64,000 nucleotides of DNA from Stenomitos frigidus ULC18 (GTDB taxonomy: Bacteria; Cyanobacteriota; Cyanobacteriia; Leptolyngbyales; Leptolyngbyaceae). Under the pieces are notes generated by a model, which searched no databases, was not told the origin of the DNA, and saw only the letters and a program-made list of their open reading frames with translations. How positions within the stretch are numbered: the stretch's first letter is position 1; each line of letters begins with the position of its first letter. Where the stretch lies: positions 186,001 through 250,000 of the forward strand of contig NZ_PVWK01000014.1 of NCBI RefSeq assembly GCF_003003795.1, in the 5' to 3' direction. Below are positions 7,620 through 16,390 of this stretch, one piece after another. The translations under genes and the position numbers were made by a program.

Positions 7620-10589
7620 ATGACTCTTAAGCCCCCCAAAATCGATCCCCGGACTTATGCTGAGCTAGTAGACGAGACTGAAAAGCTGGCCCAAAAGTTT
7701 AGCCAGTGGAGAGCTGCGGACGGCAGTACTGATCCTGGTCGTGCCCTGATTCGCATTTTTGGGCGGATGGCGATGATGGTCACTGATCGCCTCAACCGTG
7801 TCCCTGAAAAGCACTTCCTGGCATTCCTTAACCTGATTGGTGCAAAACAGCAGCCCCCCCGACCTGCTCGTGTACCCCTGACAGCCTATCTGGTAGACGA
7901 CAGCCCCGTCGATGCCCTGATTCCGGCTCATACCCAGATTGCAGCCCCACCCCAAGCGGGCGAAACAGAGGAAGTTTTGTTTGAAACAGAGCAGGATCTG
8001 GTGGTCGTGCGATCGCAAATAAAAGCCGCGATCGCATGTCAAGACCATCAGTATTGCAACTATTTTTCGAATGTCACTTGGACTGTCAACGATTTTCCAG
8101 TCTTTACCATCGAATCATCCAATACCATCTACATTGCTGCTGATCGTCTGACAACGGAAGATTCGCAAGCAATCATTTTAGCGTTCTCCCCGCCCTCCAA
8201 TGCAGACAGCTTTATGACATGGGACTGGAGCTATTGGAACGGAAAGAATTGGCAGGCGCTACACTCCAATCTTGAGAGCAATCGGCTCAAACTGACGGTC
8301 TCCGAACCGGAGCACTGGCAACCTCCCCAGTCAAAATTGATTGAACAGATAGAGTCTCAATGGTTACGAGGAATTGCACCTAAAAATGTGCCGGAACCTG
8401 ATAAAACTTTCCAAAAACTCGGTGGAATAAAGCTGATATGGGCACCCATCGGTCCGGTGGATCCCGACCAGGCGTTTTTCAACACTGAAGCAATTGATGT
8501 GAGTCAAGACTTCTTTCCATTGGGTCAAACCCCGCAGATTGGTGACACTTTCTATGTGGCAAGTCACGCCTGTTTAAATCCCCCCAACCAAAATATAACC
8601 CTTACCTTACAAGCGACTGCAAGTAACTCTATTTCTTCTACTGGACGAACGATTAGGTGGGAAATGTGGGATGGTACTGATTGGAGAAAACTGTTGGATG
8701 AGTCCAAAAACGCAGATACTCAACTGGAGGAATGGAACGGACCAAAACAGCTTTCGTTACCTGAAAAGATTGCCTCAGTAGAGGTGAACAGCAAAGACAA
8801 TTATTGGTTACGAGCGAGATTTGTATCTGGCAGCTATGGTAGTGAACCTAGTTATCAAGCAACAAGTACGACAAGCAGCAACAAAACGACGACGACTCTT
8901 GAAAAAGTAACTGGTACAGGATATTCTCTTCCCAGTCTAAAATCTGTCAAGTTTAGTCGGGGTGAATTGAACATTGCTTCCAAAGCTGTACTGAAAGAAT
9001 TATCTTCTGAGGTTTTTATTCACCATGACCCTCAAATTCAATCTTCAGATACGGGCTTTTATCTAGGCTTCGATCGCCCCTTCCCCAATCAAACCATCGC
9101 CCTCTACCTGCAAATCGCTGCTCCTGAACCAGGCGCTTTGCAAAAGTCTACTGCTCCTAAAACCCCTGCCAAACTGCAATGGGAGTATAGCGTTGCTGAA
9201 GGTTGGCGATCGCTCACGGTTCAGGATGGCACCCAAAACCTGAGTCAACGAGGTATGGTGCAGTTTATTGGTCCTGCCGATTTTGCGTCTCAGACATTGT
9301 TCGGGCAATCGGGCTACTGGCTGCGGTTGCGACTGCTGGAAGGAGGTTTCCAGATTCAGCCTCGATTGCAGCGGGTGTTAACCAATACAGTGTGGGCGAT
9401 TCAGGCAACTACCCACCAGGACGAAATTCTGGGCAGTGGTACGGGCGATCCCAATTTGATGCTGCATACGCTATACACTCCGGTATTGCCAGGGCAACAG
9501 CTACTGGTGCGAGAGCCGGAACTGCCATCCGCCGAGGAACTGAAGGAGATCAAAAAACTGGAGGGAGAGGACGCGATCGCCATTCCTAAGGATGCTTCCG
9601 GGCAACCGGAAGAGATTTGGGTACGCTGGCACGAAGTAAGTGACTTTTACGGGTCTGGCAGTCGCGATCGCCACTATACCCTGGATCGGATGACGGGTGA
9701 AATTCGTTTTGGTGGTGAGGGGCAGGGGTTGCCACCACCCGTAGGTCGCAACAACATCCGCATGGCTTGCTACAAATCGGGTGGGGGCAGTCAGGGCAAT
9801 CGAGCAGCGGAAACCCTGACGGACCTGAAAACGACGGTGCCCTATATCGATCGGGTCATCAACCACGAACCTGCCAGCGGTGGAGCCGATGTGGAATCCA
9901 TCGCAGCGGTACAGGAGTCAGGCCCGAAGCAACTGCGGCATGGCGATCGCGCCGTCACCTGGCAGGATATTGAAGATTTGGCCTACGCGGCTTCCAGTGA
10001 AGTAGCCCGTGTGAAAGTCCTCCCTCCTCCTGAATTGAAGCCAACTAATTTAACAAAAACTTGGATTTCACCTTCAATGAAGGAGAGCAAGAAAAGTGAT
10101 TTACTTCAAGAATTGCCTGGATTGGAGCAGGCTTTAAATCGGGCAGACCAGGTAACTGTGTTCATCGTTCCTAATAGCCCGGTCCAGCAGCCCACCCCCA
10201 GTTTGGCTCTGGTGGAACAGGTCAAACGCTATTTAAGCGATCGCAGCAGCCCAACACTCACCTTAGAAGTCATGGAACCACCCTGGGTACAAGTCACTGT
10301 CACTGCCAAAGTCTTCCCGGTGTCTCTTGAAGCAACGAATTGGTTAAACGCGAAGGTGGAAGCCTCCCTCACTGCCTTTCTACACCCCCTCACGGGAGGT
10401 CCCCAAAAACGAGGCTGGCCCTTTGGACGGTTTCCCCAGAAGTCTGATATTTACGCCCTGATTCAACGACAACAAGGAGTCAGCCATGTGACGGAGCTTC
10501 AGATATCCAAAACAGAAGAAGAAGACTCATTCCTCATCTATTCCGGCACTCACAGTATCACCATTGACTCACCGCCCAATCAACCTTAA
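7620..10589 (+). CDS. Large baseplate assembly protein (Afp11/gpJ-like)
   Basis: Protein of 989 aa. The N-terminal block (DPRTYAELVDETEKLAQKFS, then DPGRALIRIFGRMAMMVTDR and RVPEKHFLAFLNLIG) is typical of large CIS wedge proteins. The C-terminal third has the baseplate-J region: RHYTLDRMTGEIRFGGEGQG, HGDRAVTWQDIEDLAY, then a core ending with FLHPLTGGPQKRGWPFGR and FPQKSDIYALIQRQQGVSHV. The middle (about 220-600) is beta-rich with repeated W-rich strands (WEMWDGTDW, WEYSVAEGW). The protein is expected to form the wedge arms that hold the sheath base. Confidence 0.9.
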   Translation: MTLKPPKIDPRTYAELVDETEKLAQKFSQWRAADGSTDPGRALIRIFGRMAMMVTDRLNRVPEKHFLAFLNLIGAKQQPPRPARVPLTAYLVDDSPVDALIPAHTQIAAPPQAGETEEVLFETEQDLVVVRSQIKAAIACQDHQYCNYFSNVTWTVNDFPVFTIESSNTIYIAADRLTTEDSQAIILAFSPPSNADSFMTWDWSYWNGKNWQALHSNLESNRLKLTVSEPEHWQPPQSKLIEQIESQWLRGIAPKNVPEPDKTFQKLGGIKLIWAPIGPVDPDQAFFNTEAIDVSQDFFPLGQTPQIGDTFYVASHACLNPPNQNITLTLQATASNSISSTGRTIRWEMWDGTDWRKLLDESKNADTQLEEWNGPKQLSLPEKIASVEVNSKDNYWLRARFVSGSYGSEPSYQATSTTSSNKTTTTLEKVTGTGYSLPSLKSVKFSRGELNIASKAVLKELSSEVFIHHDPQIQSSDTGFYLGFDRPFPNQTIALYLQIAAPEPGALQKSTAPKTPAKLQWEYSVAEGWRSLTVQDGTQNLSQRGMVQFIGPADFASQTLFGQSGYWLRLRLLEGGFQIQPRLQRVLTNTVWAIQATTHQDEILGSGTGDPNLMLHTLYTPVLPGQQLLVREPELPSAEELKEIKKLEGEDAIAIPKDASGQPEEIWVRWHEVSDFYGSGSRDRHYTLDRMTGEIRFGGEGQGLPPPVGRNNIRMACYKSGGGSQGNRAAETLTDLKTTVPYIDRVINHEPASGGADVESIAAVQESGPKQLRHGDRAVTWQDIEDLAYAASSEVARVKVLPPPELKPTNLTKTWISPSMKESKKSDLLQELPGLEQALNRADQVTVFIVPNSPVQQPTPSLALVEQVKRYLSDRSSPTLTLEVMEPPWVQVTVTAKVFPVSLEATNWLNAKVEASLTAFLHPLTGGPQKRGWPFGRFPQKSDIYALIQRQQGVSHVTELQISKTEEEDSFLIYSGTHSITIDSPPNQP

Positions 10590-10623
10590 CCCCTTAATTC
10601 CTAATTCCTAATTCCCTCCTCCT

Positions 10624-11550
10624 ATGCCCCTCCCATTACCGAATCTTGATGATCATGACTACGCCGATCTGGTGGAAATGGCGCGATCGCTGATCCCCAG
10701 CGAGTGCTCGGAATGGACGGACCATAACCCTTCCGATACAGGCATCATCCTGCTGGAGTTGTTCGCCTGGTTAACTGACCTGCTGCTGTATCAGGTCAAT
10801 CAGGTGCCTGACAAATCCTACGAGGTGTTTCTTCAACTGCTTAAGGGTGATGCAAAATTTAGCGCCAAGCAGAATGGAGAAAGTGTTGATCCTCAGGCTT
10901 TACAGAAGGCTACCCAAGAGGCAATCCTCACACTGAGACAACGTTATCGAGCCGTTACTGCACGGGATTATGAAATTCTGGTCATGGAAAACTTCAATGT
11001 TAAGGTTAACCGAGTCAAAGCATTTGCAAACAGCAATTTGACTGTAAAGCCGCAACCTACTGAGCCAGTTACGGGTCACAAACCTACCGATACAGGTCAC
11101 ATCAGCCTGGTAGTAATGCCTCAAGGCGCTCAAAATCCCTTCGTTGTCCCCGATCAAACATTTAAAGATGAAATTTTCAAATTTCTTGATGATCGCCGAC
11201 TGTTAGGTACAAAACATCATGTTGTTTATCCTGACTATGTTCAGATTTCTGTTTCTGCTAAATTGCATTTAGAACCAGGTCGGGTATTTGATCAAGTCAA
11301 AACCATATGTATCAATCAATTAGCCCAGTTTTTCCATCCTCTATCGAGTGGTAAAGATCAGCAGGGATGGCCCTTCGGTCGATCAGTGTATATCTCTGAG
11401 ATTTATCAGCAACTTGATCAGGTTGAAGGTGTTGACTACGTGCAAGACTTGCGGATTAATAATGGGGAGGAATCCATTTCGTTGCTTCCCCATCAACTGG
11501 TGCAGTTTGAACAGAAGAGTAATATCACTTCTGTAGAGGGGAAATCATGA
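10624..11550 (+). CDS. Short baseplate protein (Afp12/gpJ-like)
   Basis: Protein of 308 aa that combines the N-terminal wedge block (LPNLDDHDYADLVEMARSLI, WTDHNPSDTGIILLELFAWL) directly with a C-terminal baseplate-J region (RYRAVTARDYEILVMENF, FHPLSSGKDQQGWPFGRSVY). Homologous proteins I know are roughly twice this size, so the central domains are missing; it is a compact version and not an obvious frameshift, because the frame is clean. It overlaps the following gpI-like gene by 4 nt (ATGA). The stretch before it has AATTCCT heptamer repeats (about 10585-10618). Confidence 0.88.
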   Translation: MPLPLPNLDDHDYADLVEMARSLIPSECSEWTDHNPSDTGIILLELFAWLTDLLLYQVNQVPDKSYEVFLQLLKGDAKFSAKQNGESVDPQALQKATQEAILTLRQRYRAVTARDYEILVMENFNVKVNRVKAFANSNLTVKPQPTEPVTGHKPTDTGHISLVVMPQGAQNPFVVPDQTFKDEIFKFLDDRRLLGTKHHVVYPDYVQISVSAKLHLEPGRVFDQVKTICINQLAQFFHPLSSGKDQQGWPFGRSVYISEIYQQLDQVEGVDYVQDLRINNGEESISLLPHQLVQFEQKSNITSVEGKS

Positions 11551-12281
11551 CTTCAACCTCTAACATCCCTGTCAGCAACTATCTCGACTATCTACCAGCC
11601 GTACTGCAGGAAGATCCATTTCTGGGACAGTTTCTCCAAGCGTTTGAGGCAATTCTAAGCGGTGATAAGCAAGCATATCCGAATGGATTTGAGCAAACCT
11701 TAACTGACATCCACACCAAGTTTGCACCAGCTACGACCCCGACAGAGTTTTTGCCCTGGTTGGCGGGTTGGGTTGCTCTCAGCCTGCGCGACGACTGGAA
11801 CGAAAAAGTAAAACGCGATTTTATTCAAAGTATCGTACCGCTTTACCAGCGGCGGGGTACAACAGAGGCACTGAAGAAAATACTCCAGATTTATCTGCAA
11901 AGACAGGTAGAACCGAGCGACAAGTCATCCATAGAATATGTGGAAATTTTTGAGTTTGATCAAATTCCTTATTACTTTCAGGTACAACTCCGCGTTGATA
12001 ATCAAGATTTAGCTGAATATGACCGCAAGGAAACCATTGCCCGTGCCATTATCGAGCAGGAAAAGCCTGCTTATACAGTCTATTCTCTGCGAATTCTGTT
12101 GCCCAGCATACGGTTGGTTTCAGAAGAAATGCTCAAAGAAATGCTCAAAAAAGAAGGTGTGAGTGAGGCAGAAATTCCAAATCGAAGGTTGAAGCTTTTT
12201 AAAAGTCCTGACCCTGAAAGCCATAAAGAGCATCACAACAGAACTATTTTGGGTACAACTGATCAGAAACCAAAATCTTAA
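11547..12281 (+). CDS. gpI-like tail/baseplate protein
   Basis: Protein of 244 aa of the P2 gpI-like tail family found after the J-type proteins in CIS loci. The signature is YLDYLPAVLQEDPFLGQFL, then FEQTLTDIHTKFAPATTPTE, FLPWLAGWVALSLRDDW and the RRGTTEALKKILQIYL helix. The C-terminal 45 residues are charged and look flexible. The 4-nt overlap with the upstream gene implies coupled translation. The likely role is closing the baseplate and linking it to peripheral fibres; this is inference from the family. Confidence 0.85.
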   Translation: MTSTSNIPVSNYLDYLPAVLQEDPFLGQFLQAFEAILSGDKQAYPNGFEQTLTDIHTKFAPATTPTEFLPWLAGWVALSLRDDWNEKVKRDFIQSIVPLYQRRGTTEALKKILQIYLQRQVEPSDKSSIEYVEIFEFDQIPYYFQVQLRVDNQDLAEYDRKETIARAIIEQEKPAYTVYSLRILLPSIRLVSEEMLKEMLKKEGVSEAEIPNRRLKLFKSPDPESHKEHHNRTILGTTDQKPKS

Positions 12282-12358
12282 AGTTCTATCACGATTTCCC
12301 CAACCCCTCGATAATCCTGAAGTCTTTTTTCTACTTGCTTAAACTGGAGTCACTTATC

Positions 12359-13969
12359 ATGCCAGAAGACAAACAATCCATTGCAAAACGACCTCGCTAT
12401 TTTGATGGTCAGTACCTGAATGTTGATGACTTTGTGAGTGAGCAGGAGTATCATATCGATCGCCAGCGTCGCATCAGCAAGTTTTTGCAGATTTCTGGAA
12501 TTTTGGAAGGTTTAGATGTAACAGTTGGCAGCAATACTCAACTAACAATTACGCCAGGGGCAGCCATTGACGACCAGGGGCAACAGATCCTGTTGCGTAG
12601 TGAAGCAATGTTTAGAGAAAACCTATTACAATCTTCCAATCGATTTGTGATTGATTTATCGGATATTTCAAAATTTTCTCGCACCCAATCCTACAATTTA
12701 TGGATTACTTGGAGAAAGGTTGAGTCTGATCCCCAAACAGAGGAAGCTCTTGAAAAAGATAAAAATACTCGATTTTACGAACGCCCCGAAATTCAACTGC
12801 TACCTTCCCAGAATAAGCCCGAAGTCCCTTCAGTTTTTCTGGCTGTTTTGAATGCTTCTAGTGATGGTTTTACAGTCGGTCAAACCGATCTCCGTCAATA
12901 TTCTGGTCTAAAACTACCAGCAAAGGATGGCAAAGGCGTAACGTTAAGGTCGCAGGATGGAGCCAGCGATCGCGCCATCCTCACAGGCAGTTTGAGCGTT
13001 ACTGGCAATGTGGGAATTGGCACAACCAGTCCAGCAGCCAAGCTTGCCATCAATGGAGGATTGCATGTCGGAGGAGATTCAGACCCAGGGGATAAAAATC
13101 TTTTAGTAGATGGAACACTGAGTGTTAACGGAGAAAGCACTCTACTTGGAAAGGCAACCATACAACCATCTTTAACTGCAACTGCCAGCAACCAAACTCT
13201 CAGCGCTGTTCATATTAAGCCAATTGTTCCCACCTCTTCTTATACAGGAATCCAGCTGAATGGATTGATCGTTGAAAGCGGTAATGTAGGAATCGGTACA
13301 ACAAACCCAGCAGCAAAATTGGAGGTGAATACTGGAGGTGGAAAAACCACAAGCCTCAAGTGTGAGCATAATGGTTCAAATTTTATTGTCCGTCCAAAAT
13401 CAGGTGGAGACTCATCGACCATTATTGAAAATACTGGTGGTGGTAAACTTTTGATCAGTCCATCAGCCGATGTGGAAATTGGCTCAGCTGTTACTGTAAA
13501 AAATAACGGCGAAGTTAAAGTTGAGAGTATTAGCACTGGAGGTAAAATTCTGATTAAAACTGCAAATAAAAATAAATATATAATTTGTGGTGATAGCGAC
13601 ACAATAGGTAGTTCGGCTGATAAAACGCCTGACTCAGAATTCAAACTTGAAATGGCTTGCTCCCGCACATTAAAAGAAAATATTTTGTCTTTGTCCAGTG
13701 ATGAAGCTATCCAAACCTTGATCGGCTTGAGATCTGTAAAATACGATTACAAAGGGGAAAGGGCTTTTCGGCAAATTTTAGGGTTTATTGCAGAAGAAAT
13801 GCCTGACAACTTAGCTAGTCAAGATCGTCAATCCTTATCTCCTTTTGAAGTAATCCCGGTCTTAACAAAAGTCATTCAGTTGCAGCAAGAGTCCATCAAA
13901 CAACTTCAGGAAAAGGTTGATGTGATTTGGCTCCAAGCTGATAAACACAAGGAAGAATGCTTATCTTAA
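12359..13969 (+). CDS. CIS fibre-like protein with S74-type C-terminus
   Basis: Protein of 536 aa from ATG 12359, which has a GGAG about 10 nt upstream; a TTG at 12335 would add 8 residues. The N-terminus (RPRYFDGQYLNVDDFVSEQE, then HIDRQRRISKF) is a baseplate-attachment domain I associate with cyanobacterial and actinobacterial CIS. The middle has two tail-fibre repeats GNVGIGTTSPAAKL and GNVGIGTTNPAAKL. The C-terminal 110 residues match the peptidase S74 intramolecular chaperone region: SRTLKENI, then GLRSVKYDYKG, LGFIAEEMP, and a final coiled coil. The residue aligning with the catalytic Ser of that family appears to be Cys (CSRTLK). Confidence 0.85.
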   Translation: MPEDKQSIAKRPRYFDGQYLNVDDFVSEQEYHIDRQRRISKFLQISGILEGLDVTVGSNTQLTITPGAAIDDQGQQILLRSEAMFRENLLQSSNRFVIDLSDISKFSRTQSYNLWITWRKVESDPQTEEALEKDKNTRFYERPEIQLLPSQNKPEVPSVFLAVLNASSDGFTVGQTDLRQYSGLKLPAKDGKGVTLRSQDGASDRAILTGSLSVTGNVGIGTTSPAAKLAINGGLHVGGDSDPGDKNLLVDGTLSVNGESTLLGKATIQPSLTATASNQTLSAVHIKPIVPTSSYTGIQLNGLIVESGNVGIGTTNPAAKLEVNTGGGKTTSLKCEHNGSNFIVRPKSGGDSSTIIENTGGGKLLISPSADVEIGSAVTVKNNGEVKVESISTGGKILIKTANKNKYIICGDSDTIGSSADKTPDSEFKLEMACSRTLKENILSLSSDEAIQTLIGLRSVKYDYKGERAFRQILGFIAEEMPDNLASQDRQSLSPFEVIPVLTKVIQLQQESIKQLQEKVDVIWLQADKHKEECLS

Positions 13970-14000
13970 TAATTGAGTAAGTGCGATCGCTGCATGACCG

Positions 14001-14028
14001 TAGGTTGGGCTGATGCACGAAACCCAAC
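14001..14028. repeat. Dispersed GTTGGG/CCCAAC repeat copy
   Basis: TAGGTTGGGCTGATGCACG followed by AAACCCAAC forms a 6-bp stem and matches a widely dispersed bacterial intergenic repeat. A related copy in the opposite sense lies inside cobN at 52961-52991. It sits in the 130-nt gap between the fibre gene and the coiled-coil gene. Confidence 0.6.
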
Positions 14029-14099
14029 AAACACAGGTATCGTAGACCCAGCTTAAGCAATATCCACCCCCTCCCCTCCAAAATTCTTCCTCTCAAATC

Positions 14100-14366
14100 A
14101 TGCAAGACAAACTCCAACAACGCCTCAACTCTCTCAAATCTGAATACGCAGCCGGACAAAAAATGCTGGCAGATCTGGAAGCCCAGCAATCCAACCTGCG
14201 GGACACCCTCCTCCGCATCAGCGGTGCCATTCAGGTACTGGAAGAAGCCCTCAGCGAAGCTGACACCCCTGAAGCCAGTCCGCCTCTGAATACTAATAAC
14301 GTCAATTCTGACAGTCCGCAGGTAAATGATTCGGTAGGCACCCCTCAAAGTATCACTAATTCCTAA
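14100..14366 (+). CDS. Small coiled-coil CIS-operon protein
   Basis: Protein of 88 aa. Residues 1-60 are a continuous predicted coiled coil (LQQRLNSLKSEYAAGQKMLA, LEAQQSNLRDTLLRISGAIQ), the remainder is a disordered acidic tail. The last residues, VNDSVGTPQSITNS, resemble the 29-residue repeat of the membrane protein encoded next (LTNNSVGTAQTTTNS), at both protein and DNA level. Such small coiled-coil proteins occur near the end of CIS operons, but I cannot name a function. It lies 18 nt upstream of the next ATG. Confidence 0.7.
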   Translation: MQDKLQQRLNSLKSEYAAGQKMLADLEAQQSNLRDTLLRISGAIQVLEEALSEADTPEASPPLNTNNVNSDSPQVNDSVGTPQSITNS

Positions 14367-14384
14367 GACGAGGTTCATAGTCTC

Positions 14385-15791
14385 ATGCAAAGCTCGGACA
14401 TTCCCCAAAAAGGTTCATCCATCCCCTCATTAACAGGGGATACAACGAATACCCCCCCTGCAAAAACCTCTTCAGATCTATCTGAAAATTCATTAAAGGA
14501 GTTCCTAAAAAAGATATATCAGCTTCAACAAACTTATGAGAAAAACGCCGTCAAGGCAAAAAGATGGTTTCTTGGATTAAGGATACTAATTCTAACTTTA
14601 ACGACATTAGCCTCTCTTCTTGCAGTCGCTAGTGTAACATGGCTACCCCCCGTGGTAATCTCTAAACCTCCAGGTCTTACATCTCCAAATCTGACAAATA
14701 ATTCGGTAGGCACCGCTCAAACTACCACTAATTCCCCCGTGGTAATCTCTCAACCTCCAGGTCTTACATCTCCAAATCTGACAAATAATTCGGTAGGCAC
14801 CGCTCAAACTACCACTAATTCCCCCGTGGTAATCTCTCAACCTCCAGGTCTAACATCTTCAAATCTGATATCTGAAATCGCCAGATATTGTCTGATTATT
14901 GTTCCGATTACAACCAGTATTCTAATTGCAGGCTCAATCAAGCTTGATAAAAGCTCTAATTGGCTTTTATTGAAAGGTGCGTCTGAAACCCTCAAAAGTG
15001 AAATTTATTATTTCTTAACTCAGACTGGAAAAGATAAAGACAAAGACCCAACAGATTTAAAGGATTCAATCAGGAAGTTAATCGAACAAGTTAAAATCAT
15101 CCAAGATAGCTTCAATGGAACTCCCGTACACAAAACTTCCTTTCGCCCTTTTGAAGGAGACGATAGCGATCGTTCTAAACACAAAAATAATACTTCTTCG
15201 GAAGGAGATTTTCCTGAAGATGATTCCAAGAGTTCTGAATCACCTCCAAAAGATGATTCCAAGAGTTCTGAATCACCTCTAAAAGTTAATACTCAGCTTC
15301 CTGAATTATCTTCTTTGGAGATCCAACCAAATTCCAAAGCACCCTTCTTATGCCCCAAAATGTATAAATCAAAACGAATTGAGCAGCAATTCAAGTTCTA
15401 CCGCTCGGAGGCAAAAGGTTTGTCGATTCAACTGGAGATTCTTCGATGGATTATTTATATCCTTGGAGGAGTTAGCACTTTCCTGGCAACAATTCCTAGC
15501 TCGCAAGCATGGGTGGCAGTATCCAGTACTTTAGTCGGTACAGTCACCAGCTACTTGGAATTGATTAGGATGGAGCCAACCTTAATCAACTACAATCAAG
15601 CTGCAGACCTCCTTTACCGCAACCTCCTTGCCTGGGAATCTTCAGGTGCAGAAAATGATACAGAGACTTTTAAGAATTTGGTTCGAGATACCGAACAAGT
15701 TATTCAAAGGGTAAGTAGTAGTTTTGTTCAGGATATGCAAAATCTTTCGAAAGAGGGGGGATCTGCTAGCTCAACGCGCTCGACCTTGTAG
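14385..15791 (+). CDS. Membrane protein with two DUF4231/SLATT-like regions
   Basis: Protein of 468 aa at the end of the CIS operon. Region 1 has a helix (LKEFLKKIYQLQQTYEKNAV), a transmembrane segment at about 62-85 and a second at about 165-185 followed by LLLKGASETLKSEIYYFL; between them lie two and a half copies of a 29-residue repeat. A charged linker with a doubled DDSKSSESP motif follows. Region 2 (about 325-440) has KFYRSEAKGLSIQLEILRWI, two transmembrane segments and NYNQAADLLYRNLLAWES, the DUF4231 pattern. SLATT-like proteins are linked to membrane perturbation and defence in comparative genomics. Here it could be a membrane anchor for the particle or an effector; neither is shown. 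Confidence 0.75.
   Translation: MQSSDIPQKGSSIPSLTGDTTNTPPAKTSSDLSENSLKEFLKKIYQLQQTYEKNAVKAKRWFLGLRILILTLTTLASLLAVASVTWLPPVVISKPPGLTSPNLTNNSVGTAQTTTNSPVVISQPPGLTSPNLTNNSVGTAQTTTNSPVVISQPPGLTSSNLISEIARYCLIIVPITTSILIAGSIKLDKSSNWLLLKGASETLKSEIYYFLTQTGKDKDKDPTDLKDSIRKLIEQVKIIQDSFNGTPVHKTSFRPFEGDDSDRSKHKNNTSSEGDFPEDDSKSSESPPKDDSKSSESPLKVNTQLPELSSLEIQPNSKAPFLCPKMYKSKRIEQQFKFYRSEAKGLSIQLEILRWIIYILGGVSTFLATIPSSQAWVAVSSTLVGTVTSYLELIRMEPTLINYNQAADLLYRNLLAWESSGAENDTETFKNLVRDTEQVIQRVSSSFVQDMQNLSKEGGSASSTRSTL
14647..14866 (+). repeat. 87-bp tandem repeat, about 2.5 copies
   Basis: Unit of 87 bp (29 codons), starting at 14647, 14734 and 14821; the third copy is partial. The first two copies differ at only about one base by eye. 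The repeat encodes PVVISQPPGLTSPNLTNNSV plus GTAQTTTNS and keeps the reading frame, placing an extended hydrophilic loop between the first two membrane segments of the DUF4231-like protein. Confidence 0.9.
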
Positions 15792-15828
15792 CATCTGGTA
15801 ACAAGGCCTAATAGCCAAAATAGACACC

Positions 15829-15845
15829 CCACAATAACATTGTGG
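15829..15845 (+). terminator. Stem-loop after the CIS operon
   Basis: Perfect 7-bp inverted repeat CCACAAT/ATTGTGG with a 3-nt loop, 38 nt after the last CIS gene, followed by AATTTT. The U-run is weak, so intrinsic termination is only plausible. The rest of 15846-16250 holds no gene I can support. Confidence 0.35.
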
Positions 15846-16250
15846 AATTTTCACATTATTTGGCTACTGTTCCTTCCCCCATTGCCAAGAGCTTATATGG
15901 GATAAATAGCTCAACAATTGCTAAATCTGTTCCCCTTGTTAGCGGTCTTATCTAATCACCTGGAGTTGCTGACTCTGTATCAGAGTAGCAAATTGCTCAA
16001 GCCTGTGGCATCCGTGGTTGTAATTCGGTTCGCCGTCATCAGAATTTCTCCCTGTTGTAGCTTAAAATAATTCCCTGTCGAGATTGAAGGACACGATCAA
16101 GCAGCATGGCGCGAATTCCCTACCGCTTCCAAAATTCTTATAGTGTGCTTTGCTACATCCTGCATTTGTCGTTTCCACAACGCCTGGTCTTAAAACCATT
16201 GTGTAGTGCTATCGGTGTCGGTGATTCATCAGGAATAAGCTCAATTCATA

Positions 16251-16390
16251 GTGTACAACTTTATTTTCCTTGGATTGAAGTACAAAACTCGGAACCCACA
16301 TTGATAGTGTAAAACTTTATTACTCTACACTCTTGTTCCAAGAATGCTAATTTTAACCCTTTAGGGCATTTTAGGTGTACAACTTTATTT
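16251..16390 (+). repeat. Three direct repeats resembling transposon-end sites
   Basis: GTGTACAACTTTATT occurs at 16251, with a variant (GTGTAAAACTTTATT) at 16307 and another copy at 16375. All are in the same orientation, spaced 56 and 68 bp. TGTACA at the outer edge and spaced internal copies are the pattern of Tn7-like/CAST transposase binding sites. No transposase gene is present. A related motif lies at 23127. The third copy supplies the first codons of the next gene. Confidence 0.4.

Noticed and set aside
14643-14840. Minus-strand frame with perfect 29-residue repeats
   Set aside because: Antisense shadow of the 87-bp repeat in the DUF4231-like gene.
16106-16312. 68-codon frame between the CIS operon and the island
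   Set aside because: No start context or protein features; it crosses two of the direct repeats.
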